Below are positions 21,959-33,399 of a stretch of DNA of 64,000 nt, piece by piece; position 1 is the first letter of the stretch, and every line of letters begins with the position of its first letter. This stretch comes from Uloborus plumipes. Lineage: Eukaryota; Arthropoda; Arachnida; Araneae; Uloboridae. The position numbers and the translations under genes were made by a program. The notes under the pieces are model-generated. The model worked only from the letters and a program-made list of their open reading frames with translations, made no database searches and was not told where the DNA came from. The stretch lies in assembly GCA_038373865.1 (NCBI GenBank), contig JAXGGA010002327.1, positions 1 through 64,000 of the forward strand. Reading direction: 5' to 3'.

Positions 21959-23674
21959 CTAGCGGTACCCGCACGGCTTTGCCCGTGGTATAAAATTAAA
22001 AGTTCATTTGTAAAATAATTGATATAGCAGAAAAAATGCTCTATTTTAGTTTTATTCAACTATAATTCCTTCAAAGTGATATAAAGATCTGATATGGACC
22101 CCACACTACTTAATTTTACGTGTAAATTTCTTAGTAGATGCCTTAAGTGCTAAAATAGTGCTTGGAGTGAGCAAGATAACAATTCAAACATTTGTATCCC
22201 TAGTTTGCTACGAAACAATGCAAAAAAATGTTTTACAATGATTAATCTCCTAAATATCGTCGATTTTAACATCATTCAGTGGATTTTTCGCAAAATATCG
22301 CCAACAGCGCCAAATTGAACCTAAATAAATAAAAAAAAATTTTTTTTTCGCCTATTTGGCGTCAAATACTTGGCGATCAAAAGCTTGGCGATGTATCGCC
22401 AAGTGGTCGCGCCAATTCATATCACTTTTGTTAACCAATTCATATCACCTTGCATTGAAAACACTGATTTACCCGATAAATGGGGTAAAACACCCCCTTG
22501 GAATATTCGAATGCAACCCCAAGGGAGATGGACAAAAATAAGCCAAAAGGGAAAATAAGAACAATTTTGTTGATAACAGGAACCAACAGAAATCTTACCA
22601 AAGTTTAAAAGAAGAAGAAAGTTTTCTTTCCTAGCTTAAAAAACATAACAATACATTTTCCGAAATGAAACACTTTAAAAAAACGATGCAATATCGCAAT
22701 TGATACGATATTTCGTTAATCTGTGCTTTAGTACCCTTTTCTCGCTAAATGAACGATAGGCGCGTCAAGCGTGGTAACCCTAGCTATTTTGCGTAGTTGA
22801 CTTTTTGAAAACGCGCCAAGCAGGGTCCCAAAGCATCTTCACCGGGAAAAAGACAGGGTTGCCAGAGAATTGGAACAAAAAAATACTACGCCTCCTCTAA
22901 AAAAAATATTACAAAATACTACTGTTTCCAAACGTTGCCAAAATCAATGTTGCTGAAATGCGAAATCTATGAAAATGAAAAAAAAAAAAAAAATCCGCCA
23001 AATCTTTTAATTAAGTCATTAGTATATTGGAAACAGGGTTGCTAGAAAAATACTACGCTCCTTATTTGGGCCGAAAAAATACTACCGTAGAATCAAAAAT
23101 ACTACGTCTGGCCGTAGCCTACGAAGATTGACGCTGGCAACCCTGGAAAAAGAACGAAACAAAAATAAGTATGAACACGTAACCATAGTAACAACATGAA
23201 AAGTTGATTTCCGTTGATAAAATAATTCATTTTATCTCTCTTTTCAAACAAATTTTATTCTAGAGCTCAACCATTTTAGAAACGTTTGGCTTGCTTTACT
23301 GAAGGTAAGCCTTAAATTTCGGGATTCTAAAAACAATTATTACAGCTCTCCTGATGATCGTAGAAACTTCGAAAAAACTTCATTTTATGCAGAAAATTTC
23401 AAGCTTTCAAATGACATAAGACTTGAAAATGTGTGTGAAATATTTCTTCCCTATTTTATCGAATTTCCGCTAAGAATTCGAATAGAAAAAGAACGAAATG
23501 GAATTTTCGAAAAATCGCTTCGAGGTGCAAAACTACATGCTACAAACTAATTTTGTGCCAAGTGGCATGAAAATCGACCGAGCTGTTTTGGCGCTACGCG
23601 CGTAACAGACAGACAGAAGGAAGGAAGGAAAGAAGGACAGACAGATCCACTTTCAGCTTTATTATTAGTAGAGA
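21959..23674 (-). mobile_element. Helitron with both ends intact
   Basis: On the minus strand the element starts A|TCTCTACTAATAATAAAG at 23674 and ends with a CACGG/CCGTG hairpin and CTAG at 21962-21959 followed by T. These match Helitron rules (5' TC, 3' hairpin plus CTRR, A/T insertion). The 3' 750 bp are repeated in inverted orientation at 790-1542. It contains a nested hAT MITE (22854-23145); length without it is about 1.4 kb. Non-coding, hence non-autonomous. Confidence 0.85.
22854..23145. mobile_element. hAT MITE nested in the Helitron
   Basis: A 292-bp element with perfect 12-bp ends CAGGGTTGCCAG/CTGGCAACCCTG and a perfect 8-bp TSD GAAAAAGA (22846-22853 and 23146-23153). The interior repeats the phrase AAATACTACG several times. 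It is the innermost of three nested insertions (hAT, Helitron, hAT). Confidence 0.95.
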
Positions 23675-24264
23675 TTACGAAAGATATATTAGTAAATATG
23701 AACTTCTTTTTACTGACAAAAAATAAATTCGAATATTTATGATTGTAAAATTGAAATTACGAAATTTGTTTTACTCCCGCTGAAGTGACCGTCAAGAAAT
23801 CTAGCTCAGGTCTGGTTTAAGTTAAATTTTCAACTTCATTTACTTTGTGGGAGCGGGGGGGGGGGGGGGGGGAGCAAACAATGTTCACAATTGGGTGAGA
23901 AAAAATGAATCTCCCACTGGAATAAACTCCTACATATGCTACTAGTTGTTTTATTTAAAGTTTAATTCACTACGAACAAAAATTATCTTTGCACTTTCTC
24001 TAACGACAGGGGTCCGCTCCGAACTTTGATTCATGAAAGGGGTCCGCTGCTTAAAAAGTTTGAGAACCCTTGCGTTAGAGTATCTTCTTCAAAATTGTTT
24101 CTCACTTGTACACGGAAGCTCTTTTTGCATGGAACTGCCCAAAACTCACGCGTTTTCATTAAAAATTGAAAGAGTAGTAATTCGTACATATTGTCATCGT
24201 TTCCACTGTATCATTGAAAGTTACAAAGTAAAATTTTGCAAATTAATTAATGTGTACTTTGTAG

Positions 24265-24336
24265 CAGCTGATACAAAGAAGCCAAAAATAATACCTAATG
24301 ATTTGAAAAGGAGCAGTAAAAGGAAGAGAAAGAATG
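24265..24336 (+). CDS. Candidate internal exon of zinc-finger gene (phase 1-1)
   Basis: The exon is preceded by a TTTGTAG acceptor and followed by a strong donor, G|GTAAGA, at 24337. It encodes about 24 residues, including DTKKPKIIPNDLKR and a basic tail SSKRKRKN, which could act as a nuclear localisation signal (inference). The acceptor is ambiguous: GTAGCAG offers AG at 24264 and at 24267, so the first codon may be included or skipped. It ends after the first base of a Gly codon; the zinc-finger exon at 25938 starts with the remaining two, so splicing gives N-G-E-T-L-G in frame. Phase 1 at both ends makes it skippable. The first exon and transcription start were not found. Confidence 0.55.
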
Positions 24337-25937
24337 GTAAGAATGAAATTTAAAATTTTTTTAACAAAATGGATAATTTCTTAAAAACTTTCAGTACATC
24401 ACAGAGATTTAGTTCAAAATACAAGATAGTCAAAAGAAACTTCTCTTAGCGTCTTCTCCGGTGAAACAATTCAACGAGAAGTTCAGACATGGTTGTTTGA
24501 AAGTATGCGCTTTAGCATGTAATATTTTAAACAAGCATTCCAAAAGTCGCATAGAAAGTTTGGAGTATGAAGCTACGCTATAAAAGTGTTCCTGGAAAAT
24601 AATGGGCAGCTAACTAGAAAATCTGCTTTTCACCCCAGAGTCCTCGGTCTCGAAAAATGAGATGGGGATAGTTGGCTTTGACTATCATAGGCTGTTTCGC
24701 CGCTGAGTTCAGTTTTCAACAGTATGCGTAACGGTACCTCTACATTTAATAAAATACCACAGCAAATTCATTATTCTTGCGCTGCTAGTTCAGAAAATAT
24801 TCTTCTAAAGAATACATATTTTCAATTCGAAAAGCAAAATAATTTAAATCAATTAGTTAATTGAAACTATGTTTGCTATTTAACTAAAATGTTTGCGTGC
24901 GATATTTTTAATCCGTTAATCGTTACAAATAATGTTCCTGCACTATAAATCTCTTACAACTTTTCCATCTCAATGGATCTGAGATGCGTTTAAGTACGTG
25001 AAACATGTAATCACTTCCTTTGCATGGATACTGATCGTAATTTTAAAACTTAACTGTTCTTTTAATCGAGCGTTAATAAGCAGTGCTAAACGCAAAATTA
25101 GAGGTACTATAACTGCCGTTCTTGTCAAAAGGTGGGTTACTGACACGAGGTGGTTGTTTATAAAAAAATTCCTATATACGATTTTTCATGGCCATGTTTG
25201 AAGGGGAAATAAAATAAAAAGTGGAATCTACTTAACACATGGAGGCGTGAAACTTAAAAAAGCAGTTCATCATTTTGATCTCAGCTGCAGATACGACTTT
25301 TGTGGTGGTATTGCTCAGCATCTCAAGACAAATTTTTGACCCGAAAATTATGTGCCCTCAACCCTCATCCATCCGTTATCGAGATATAAGTTCTTAAAAT
25401 CTCAAAAAAGTTTAAGAAAAGTTCCAAACATTAAGACTTGGCAAAAAATTGAAAATGCTATTTCGTCATCTGCATGTGCAATACATATAGCTACAAATCA
25501 AGTGAAGGATCCCTGCACTGAAACTCGCTAAATGTGCCGACTTCTAAAAATTTCTGCAAACTTTAAGACCTCATATTTCGACGGATGGGATAACGAGGGC
25601 AAAAATGCATGGGTCCATAAACATGTTTTATAATGCTCTTTCGATTGCCGCTCTTTAAAAAAAAATCCATCATTGCACTATCGTATGGCTTTCTGTCAGT
25701 ATTGTCTCGAGTGATTTTCAGCAGTGGCGCTTATAGCACTCTCGTAGCCCCCGCGGTGCGAACCTAGTGCACGAGGTTTGATGCTGCAAGATCCAGATTT
25801 TTTTTTTTTTTTAATTTTTAAACATATATTTTCTTCTAAGCTAATGTCACTGCTTGGCATCTTCTGGGGGGGGGGGGAGGGCCTATGCTCTCTACTGCTT
25901 TTCGGAATTCAGTCCCTAACCTCTTCTCTTGTTCCAG
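24337..25937 (+). other. Putative intron of zinc-finger gene
   Basis: AT-rich sequence between the two matching splice sites. It contains a repeat-like segment around 25265-25320 (CTGCAGATACGACTTTTGTG, related to 28545 and 28735), a poly-T run at 25798-25812 and a pyrimidine-rich tract ending CTTGTTCCAG just before the next exon. No coding features inside. Confidence 0.45.
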
Positions 25938-26536
25938 GAGAAACACTAGGGGTGGAGTGCGACATCTGCCACTGTCTCTTCTCCTCTCCGGAAGTGATGC
26001 AGCGGCACCGGAAGTCCCACCCGCACATGGAGCCGGACAGGCGCCACCGCTGCCCCCACCGCGCATGCTCAACAGCCCGCGCGCATAACATGCGCAGCCA
26101 CCTCGACATCCACGCCGGTGTGCGGCCCCACGTGTGCCCCGAGTGCGGCAGAGCCTTCACCCGGAGAGATCATCTCCTGCTGCACGTCCGCACGCACACC
26201 GGAGGGAGGCCGCACCGGTGCGGCGCGTGCGGCAGGGGATTCTCTCAGAAGACCCACCTCAACACCCACGAGAGGATCCACAGCGGGGAGAAGCCCTTCC
26301 TCTGTCCGGAGTGCGGCAGGGGATTCAGGCAGCAAAATGGTCTCGCAGTTCACCTCCGGCGGCACAGAGCACACGAAGTACCCCCCTCTTTTGGCCGAAA
26401 ATTGCGGGAGAGAAAAAATAACGGTCACAACATGATGCACTACAATGAGAGGAGAGCAAATGGCGGGGGGGGGGGGGTCAGAGGACCTGAAGTAAAAATT
26501 TTGGAATATTTTTGTTCTGATTTACATGTGCTTTAA
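25938..26536 (+). CDS. C2H2 zinc-finger protein, finger exon
   Basis: A GC-rich exon in AT-rich DNA encoding about 199 residues with five C2H2 fingers. These begin ECDICHCLF, HRCPHRACS, HVCPECGRAF, HRCGACGRGF and FLCPECGRGF and end H-x3-H (RHRKSH, SHLDIH, LHVRTH, THERIH, VHLRRH). Linkers include HSGEKPF, close to the classical TGEKP. Finger 2 has C-x4-C and a shortened spacing to its first His, so it is probably weakened. Such proteins usually bind DNA in the nucleus; the target is unknown. The acceptor is TTCCAG at 25937. After finger 5 come a basic stretch and a run of Gly codons from a 13-G tract, then a stop at 26534-26536; the true exon may end earlier, for example near 26420 (AAC G|GT). 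Confidence 0.8.
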
Positions 26537-28140
26537 ATTTGTTAAAGGTTTCATTTACTTATTTATTTATTTTTGTCATTTTTTAAATTTATTGATTGAT
26601 TTATATTTTTATTCCATAAATTCATTTTTTTTTCAATTGCAAAATTTATTTATTTTTCCATTTTTGCGTTTCGTTCTTTTTTTACTATTTATTCAGGCGG
26701 AGAATTGGTAACTCCTAAAATGTATGCAGCTTCAGGTTCAGCATGCGGGATGAATCATAAAAGGTGGGCTGAACTTTAAATCATTCGTAGAACACATACA
26801 AACATACGAGTATCACGTTGCGTGGTCGCAAAAAAATTCGCAAAGGTGCTAGACAGCGCCAAATTTGCAGTATAATGAAATGCAAAAAGACACACACAAC
26901 GAATATGTTGAAAAAGCAAATTAAAAAATGACAAGAGATTCCAATAAATGTTCAAAGAATGACCGCTAGGGATTATTCATGAGGAATTCCGATGATTCTA
27001 GAAAACACCACGGATGTCGCAAAACTCCATTTCAGTTGCCGAAAGTCTGCGACGAGTTTCTCGGGGAATTCAACGGGTGTGTGATACATAGGAGTCTTCA
27101 GCTGTCCTCCACAAAAAGAAATCAAGTGATGAATGATCTAGTGAGTGAACAGGACCCATCTTCGTCGGGATACTTGCGCCAAAAAAAGAGCTTTAGCCTT
27201 TACATAAGCCACGTTTCCAACTGCGCTAGTGCCTTTGCGAGTTATTTCCAACCATACATTCCCTGATGAAAATTATTTGTTTGCATGTGTACTGGAACAT
27301 CTTAAAGTTCGGCCCATCTTTTATGTACTTTCAAAATGTTTTAACAGGCAACAAAACTCTGATACATCGAGGGAATTTGTTAAGATTTTTATTTTTTTTC
27401 TACTGTTTTTTAGTTATCATAATTAAAAATCAAAATTACTATTCTAAAATCGTAATTAGTTATATTTCATGATCTTTGAAATCATAATCATGATCGTAAT
27501 TTTACTACTTAGAAGTCAGAATCACAATGGTATCGTTTTCTCAGTTTCAAAATTGTATTTGTATTCGGTTATGTCCATGGCATCTGAAATCAGTCTTGAT
27601 CGCAATCATACTGCTTTAGATATCACAATCCCGATTGTAGAAAAACATATCGGGTTTTTTTCTGTATCATATATGTAATCGTAATCGGCTATGTTTTTGA
27701 TATCCGAAATCACACTTACGATCGTAATTTTAAGGTCACGTAAACTCTAAAATCCCAATTGCGCCATTTTTTCTATAATCGTATAATTGTAATCGCCTGT
27801 GTGTCATTTTATTTGATTCCGAGCTATTCAGTGTCATGTGAGAGAAAACATCGTCTTTATTTCACAGAAATTTAATCAGAATAGTTATCATTCTCTTTCT
27901 CTTTCTCTGAATTTTTTCCTTCGAGAAATGACAGGACTTGGATATATGAATCTCACCAGCAAAACTGAATTTTTTACTTTTAAAACATGATTCTACTTGT
28001 GAAGTCTCTTGTGAAGGCAATTTAAGTAAATGTTCCGATTTTAAGCTAAATATATATTACTCATTTCTACAAATGTTCAAGTTGAATTAATTTTGTCTGT
28101 TTTTTTTTTAATTTATATATTTATTTATTTATTTTTTAGT
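26537..28140. other. AT-rich region downstream of the zinc-finger exon
   Basis: Starts with T-rich low-complexity sequence (26545-26690). A 95-codon plus-strand frame at 26979-27266 has fairly balanced composition but no recognisable domain; it could be 3' UTR or chance. Bases 27440-27800 repeat the words ATCGTAAT and AATCGTAATT irregularly. Confidence 0.4.
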
Positions 28141-28149
28141 CAATTTCAT

Positions 28150-28450
28150 TTGCAATTGTATAATATGTAGTCCCTCAACTGAAAAGCTCAGTAAAGAGAC
28201 ATGAAAAATGTTTTTTTTCTTGTATTTATTATGTTTATTAACTTTGTGTCTTTTTCATCGTCTTATTCATTGTGATTTTTATCGATTTAAGGCCCAATTT
28301 TCAATTGTACGTATGTAGTAGTGTAACTATTGTTATGTACTGTAACAACTAAAAAAGCTCAGTGAAAAAAACTGAAAAATATTTTTTTCCTGAATTTCTC
28401 ATATTTATTAACTTTGTCTATTTTATTGTCTTCTTCATTGTGACTTTTTT
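28150..28450 (+). repeat. Direct duplication, two ~175-190-bp diverged units
   Basis: The order GTAGT, ...AACTGAAAAGCTCAGTAAAG, ATGAAAAAT, TTATTAACTTTGT, TTCATTGTGA is present twice, beginning near 28165 and near 28340. Divergence is substantial. Non-coding. Confidence 0.6.
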
Positions 28451-28529
28451 TCCTATCTGGGGCCCGTTCACACGATGCGATTGCCCTGCGTTAAAGCCAT
28501 CAATGCTTTAATACTTGTTGGTTCTAGCC

Positions 28530-28790
28530 CAACACAATAGCACAAAAGTCGTATCTGCACTTTTTAAAGAAATTGAGTTATCGCCATTAAGTGGCTCTTC
28601 GTGACGTACTTAACCTAAATACAAAACTGAATGGTCATTTGAAAACGGAAAATATTTTTTTAAAAAATTCTGAAAAAGTTTCATGTGAATCAAATAGATG
28701 ATGGCGCAAAACTTTAAAGAGTAATATCTCAGTTTGAGCTCGAATGCAGATACCACTTTTGCGCTTAGCACTGTAGTATTGTTCAGTTTT
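28530..28790. repeat. Possible MITE with ~40-bp imperfect inverted ends
   Basis: AGCACAAAAGTCGTATCTGC near 28538 is answered by GCAGATACCACTTTTGCGCT near 28745 on the opposite strand, and the pairing continues weakly outwards (CAACACAAT against GTATTGTTC). A related end lies at 25284-25320. No clear TSD. Confidence 0.45.
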
Positions 28791-29440
28791 TCTACAAAGA
28801 AAAATGAGTAGTTTTACTATTTTAGTGAGTTTTTATATGTACAATATAAATACTTTAACAGAGCGTTATTTATTTTTAATACATTTGCTTATGTTCGTAA
28901 GGGAAAAAAAAGATGATTAATTTTTTTAGTCTTTATGCCTTGTAGGGGGGGATGAAATGAATAAGATTTTTTTTATGCAACCGTAAAATTCTTTCATTTA
29001 TTTTCTTAAGAAGCGACAGTTTTAAAATTTAATGCCACGCTCTGTCGCACAAAATATCTCGCTTTTAGAAGACTAGATCTTACGACATTTTTCGCTTACG
29101 CTTTCTTTATAAAGTTTTAAAATCTGAATGCTTTAAATTTCATATTTTCTTGTACAGTTCGGATGAGATTGGAAAGCTTTCTTTTAATAATATCAGAATT
29201 TCTAAGAAGTCTCTAAGTCAATTCCCCTTTAGCATTTTTCATTTTGCGTTACGATGGAGAAAGTTAGTTAAATTCCACTAAGAAAAAAAGTGCACAGAAT
29301 TTTTCTTCAAGGCTCAAAAAGCCTTGACATTTTTCATCTAAATGCTGTTAACAATTTTTATACTCTAGTTTATTGCAAGACAAAATAGAACTTCAAATGC
29401 TATTAGTGTAAAAAGGACAACCATACTAACAGATAGGTGA
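28791..29440. other. AT-rich spacer, nothing recognised
   Basis: Low-complexity A/T-rich DNA with no supported gene, RNA or repeat edge. Confidence 0.45.
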
Positions 29441-29449
29441 CGGGCGCCC

Positions 29450-29760
29450 AAATCATAATTACTGTGCGATCTTGTTTGGTAAAACCTTTCCGCATGCGTC
29501 AGATCTCCTCTGATCTTACCAAAATAGGAGTTTATGTAAGATAACAATAGGAGAAGAATAATAAAAAGCATTTTGAGCCGTATTAAAACAATGTATAACG
29601 AAGCTAATTTCAAATACACCGTTTAGTTGAATATGTCAAAAGGATATAGCAAATGTAAGTTTTAAATTGAAAATTTCGAAAAGTTATCACCCACAACCAA
29701 TCTACTCTCGTAGAGCGGTTTTCAAGGACGGACAGTAGTCTTTTATCATTTGGCAACGAA
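29450..29760 (+). repeat. Dispersed repeat, copy related to 53805-54130
   Basis: Collinear with 53805-54130: TCTGATCTTACCAAAATA, AAGATAACAATA, TTTCAAATAC, TTTTAAATTGAAAA, and TTTTCAAGGACGGACAGTA against TTTTCATGGACGGACAGTA. No coding frame and no clear terminal repeats. Confidence 0.75.
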
Positions 29761-29994
29761 TTAAATTAATACCTTTCCGAACGATTTTCTGAAGTCGCCC
29801 CCCTCCCCCTAAAGAAAAATGTAATGATGTGTAACAATTGTTAGCCGCCATGTAAATAAATTTAATTCATCAGTTGTTGTTATCTTGTGCCAGCTAGGCT
29901 GTCAATTTGGGGTGCGCTGTTTCATTTTTTCCAACTGTACTATAATTTGGTGTGAAGTCTAACTTCAACAGTAAAAACATGCCATAAGAACCCA

Positions 29995-30235
29995 TTTATT
30001 TTATTTTATTTTAACCAATGATACCTTCCGTACCTGCCATTTCTGGCTTAACCGGATGAAGGGTATCAATGGAAGTTAGGGAGCCATTTAGGGTGGGAAA
30101 CTATTTTCAGCACAACCCCCATTAACACAAAGCAAGGAGAGGATAGAGAAAGTACATTCAGGCCCGAGTCTGAACTCGAACCTGAAACCTTCCCATCCGC
30201 AGTCAGATTCCTCTGACCCTCTTGTCAAGGAGGCA
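29995..30235 (-). mobile_element. tRNA-derived SINE-like element
   Basis: Read on the minus strand, a tRNA-like head holds a good B box GGTTCGAGTTC (near 30180) and, upstream, a weak A-box-like GACAAGAGGGTCAGAGG. The body is balanced in composition, and the 3' end is an A-rich tail of TAAAA/TAAAT units (29997-30015 in plus coordinates). This is the layout of a pol III-transcribed SINE. TSDs were not clear. Confidence 0.6.
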
Positions 30236-30482
30236 ATTCATAATTTAACAGTGTTTGAAGCAAAAGTTTGGTCCGTAAATCAATAGTACTAAACTGAAGA
30301 TAATTTTCATACCTTTTGGTCATTTAATTCCCATTCAAGAAAGAATTTGCCGAGGCAACCTTTGTACGAATCCATAAGGTATTTCAGCCTATTATTACAC
30401 TTCAAATTCCCACTACCAATTCGAAACATTTCAATTCAGAAAAAAATGTTTCAGTTGCCTGACTGGTTACTAAAATATGTAT

Positions 30483-31090
30483 TGTAACCAGTCCGTAGCA
30501 CCTTCAACTTTCTTTAAATGAGCATTTCAATCTTGAAGAAGTAACTATAAATTTATTTACAAGTATGTACATGTATTTAAAATAGGAGCAGGAAACAATT
30601 GCTAAACATCCAGCAATTAGGTAGTAAACAGTACACTGTACTCTCAACAGTAACTCAGCACCACGTATCTAACGTGAACAGTAATTAAGAAATTACAAAA
30701 GCAAAACAAACATTCGCCCAAGCGAATAGCGAATAAAACGAGTCGCCAGAAATCAAATCTGAAAACAACTAACTGTGTTCAAGGCCAGCTATTTATACTC
30801 GAGAACGAAGTTTCGACAATATTCTAGCAAAATCCCGTTCATTCATAACTTCCATAATCCATTCAAGAAATTTCTATAAAAAGAAAAAAAAAACACACTC
30901 AGCGCGAAAATGTCTTCATGCTTATCAATTGTAGGGCAAGTGTAAAAACTACAAAACGTTACAGGGCCGGTACACACGTGATAAAGGTGATATCTTCAGA
31001 TACTTTTGCAACATGTCGCCAGATAAAACCAAAACTAGGGAAAATGATGCAAGGCAGAAAAAACAACAACTATTTACAAGATTTGTAACA
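30483..31090 (-). repeat. Gypsy 3' LTR
   Basis: 608 bp, starts TGTTACAAATCTTG and ends GTTACA on the minus strand. A TATAAATA box lies at 30790-30797 on that strand. Pairs with the LTR at 42723-43328. Confidence 0.95.
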
Positions 31091-31105
31091 TTGCCCCCTT
31101 CCCAA
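31091..31105 (-). other. Polypurine tract
   Basis: TTGGGAAGGGGGCAA on the minus strand directly abuts the 3' LTR, where plus-strand DNA synthesis of an LTR element is primed. Confidence 0.8.
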
Positions 31106-31322
31106 GGACTGCACGTCCCGGGCAGTACAATCCCCAGAAAGGAAGCAAGGCAAAATTTACAGGTGCACACATTACATGATGACCAATCATAAACATGATA
31201 AACAATAACAATGAGAACATGAAAGAAATAATAACATTGATGAAGTAATATTACAGACAATTAAAGGCAAAAGTTATTTACAAAATTTACAAACAAATTA
31301 CCATGGTAGCTTTATATTTACT
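31106..31322 (-). other. Gypsy 3' untranslated region
   Basis: Region between the integrase stop and the polypurine tract. No open frame with a recognisable domain, and no envelope-like gene. Confidence 0.6.
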
Positions 31323-31798
31323 TTACGAACTATGGCTATAGTATGGGGCTAGCCGATCATAATGTACAACCCTAGGTTTGGAATGTGATGACTTCTGGAT
31401 CCTCACTACGACGTCGTTCAGCCGGTGGAGGACTGTGTAGGGTCCATCCCAATGCGACTGCAATTTGGGCGATAGACCTTTACGTCGGATGGGATTCCAT
31501 AGCCACACCTTGTCGCCTTCTTGTAAGTCATGGCCAGTGGACCTTGTGTCGTATCGGGTCTTCATCTTCTCCGTCGCGATGTTGATTCGCTCCCGTGCGA
31601 AGTGATGAACGTCTTCCAACCGGGCCTGGAGATCCTGGATGTACTCCTCAGGCGATGAAGACGTATCTGGAGGGAGACCGAAGACGAGATCACAAGGCAG
31701 CCGAAGCACTCGGCCGAAGAGCATCTGTGATGGGGAATATCCGGTGGTCTCGTGGACAGCACTGCGGTAGGCCAGCAGGAACAGAGGAAGTTTCTTGT
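31323..31798 (-). pseudogene. Gypsy integrase, C-terminal part (separated by LINE)
   Basis: A minus-strand frame beginning around MLFGRVLRLPCDLVFG and ending with a chromodomain-less C-terminal region containing GDKVWLWNP and GPYTVLHRLNDVVVRI, typical of the integrase GPY/F module in Gypsy elements. It lies 6.9 kb from the catalytic core at 38722-39447. The join is interrupted by the LINE and its 13-bp duplication at 31799-31811, so a functional integrase cannot be made. Confidence 0.9.
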
Positions 31799-32021
31799 CC
31801 CAATCCTGTTGTACAGTAAAGAAGAGGATTTTTTTAATTCATAATACCAAGGTATTGGGTCGATTGAGAGTGCCAAAAGGCGAATTCCCATGACGAAGTA
31901 AAACAAGGTGCATTTGAGATTTTCAAGTCTCCGAAGCAAAGCAAAACTCAAACCTGCCCGCAATTATCATTTGTTAGTTCTGAGGATCTTCATGACTTTC
32001 ATCTAACTTTTAAACTCCGAA

Positions 32022-33399
32022 ATGGCTCCTTCTCATTCGTCTTCAGTTAAGAGTCATAAGACGACCTCATCCGAACCCACTACCCGGAAATCCAAAAGAA
32101 TTCTCCATTCTCAACAAGGTACTCAAATTTTTGCTAGTAATCTTACCTCTTTAGGAAAAGTCAATACAAGAAAAACTTCTCCTCCCTCTCACATCGAATC
32201 CACAAACAAAATCTCAGATCAGGTTCATACTCCTCCACTTACTTCCCTTTACTCGGAATCGTGCTCTGAAAAGGAACCCTTTGCCCCAAAAGGTCACTCC
32301 TTCACTGACACTCCCATGTCGGATCTTCTCAATTGCAAGTTGCCCAAAGAAGCACTGTTTCCATCTATTTCGCATTCATCCAGCCAACTACTTTATTTCC
32401 TGAAACTTTTTGTTAATGCCAAAGGAAAAAACAGTGATATTTTTCTCTTCAACCCTGAACTTAGAAAAATCACCTCAGGTATTATTGATGAACTAATTGA
32501 AAGGCAAAAGTTCCCTGAATCCAACAAAGAATCAATGAATGGTCTAGTTAATTCGCATACTATCAACCAGGATCATTCCCCCGACTCTCATGCGGCAGAG
32601 ATGAGTTCTTCCTTCTCTGATGAACAATCATCCGTTTACGAACTGGCAGAAGATATTATTTGCGAAAATGAAGACAAAGATTGCTATGCCGATAGTGCAA
32701 AGATTCATAAAAAGAAGCACACGCTTTTAATATACCCAGCAGATTCAGTTTCGAGTTCTTTTAAACTTAAATCGTTTCTTCATCAACGCCTTGATCCAAG
32801 GAGACACAACATCCCCATTTCTTCATCTAGGCATATCAGACATGGTGGTCTAGCCATCGATTTTAATTCACTGGAGGACAAGTTAAGGCTCGAAAATTTA
32901 CTTCATGAGATACCGGAGATAAAGTCCAAAATCAGGACCAAAAATCCAAAAAGTACCTCCCCTCGTGTCATCATCAGAGGTGTACCTGACTCTTTGACGG
33001 AAGATGACCTTTCGCACCTTGTCTTTCAAGACTTCATTGGAGACGCTTCCTATAAAATTATAGCAAAACAACATTGTAACTACAACCGAATTAACTACAT
33101 TCTTGCCTGTGAAGCGAGTATTTTCAACCATCTCATGCAGTGCGAGTTCTTACAGAATGGTTTTGAAACCTACAAGATCCGTGAAACATATGGCGTCAAA
33201 AGATGCACATTTTGTCAACGCTTTGGTCACTCTTACCAGCAATGTAAAGAACTCAAGCCTTCATGTGCTCATTGTGGATTGCATCACAATTCTAGTGACT
33301 GTTCTTCCTCCCATATTTCCTGCGTTAACTGCTTCAATGCCAAGAAAATGGTCTATGACCACCCAGCTTACGATACAAAATGTCCAGTCTTTGCTTCTA
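32022..33399 (+). pseudogene. LINE ORF1 (gag-like, zinc knuckles), 3' end interrupted
   Basis: The frame starts MAPSHSSSVKSHKTT and is rich in Ser/Thr for 230 residues. A central domain (about residues 235-385) resembles the RNA-binding part of LINE ORF1 proteins. A Cys/His region follows: CTFCQRFGHSYQQC, CAHCGLHHNSSDC and CVNCFNAKKM...HPAYDTKC. These bind nucleic acid in the family. The native frame is cut at codon 460 by the fold-back element; the further 27 codons to 33482 belong to that insertion. Bridging the insertion (1441 bp plus the TA duplication, 1443 in all) leaves the frame open into ORF2. Confidence 0.85.

Larger units (their letters stand above)
20853..24072. mobile_element. 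hAT element, 3.2 kb, with nested Helitron
   Basis: The left end is CAGGGCTTCCCAAACTGTGG and the right end is the related complement ending GTTTGAGAACCCTTG; both carry GGTCCGCGGACCCC-like words. A perfect 8-bp TSD CGTTAGAG lies at 20845-20852 and 24073-24080. Removing the nested Helitron (21959-23674) leaves about 1.5 kb with no transposase recognised. The element ends 192 bp upstream of the candidate exon at 24265. Confidence 0.9.

Noticed and set aside
23340..23380. CTGATGA followed by GAAAC, possible hammerhead
   Set aside because: The intervening TCGTA cannot form stem II and no stem I pairing was found.
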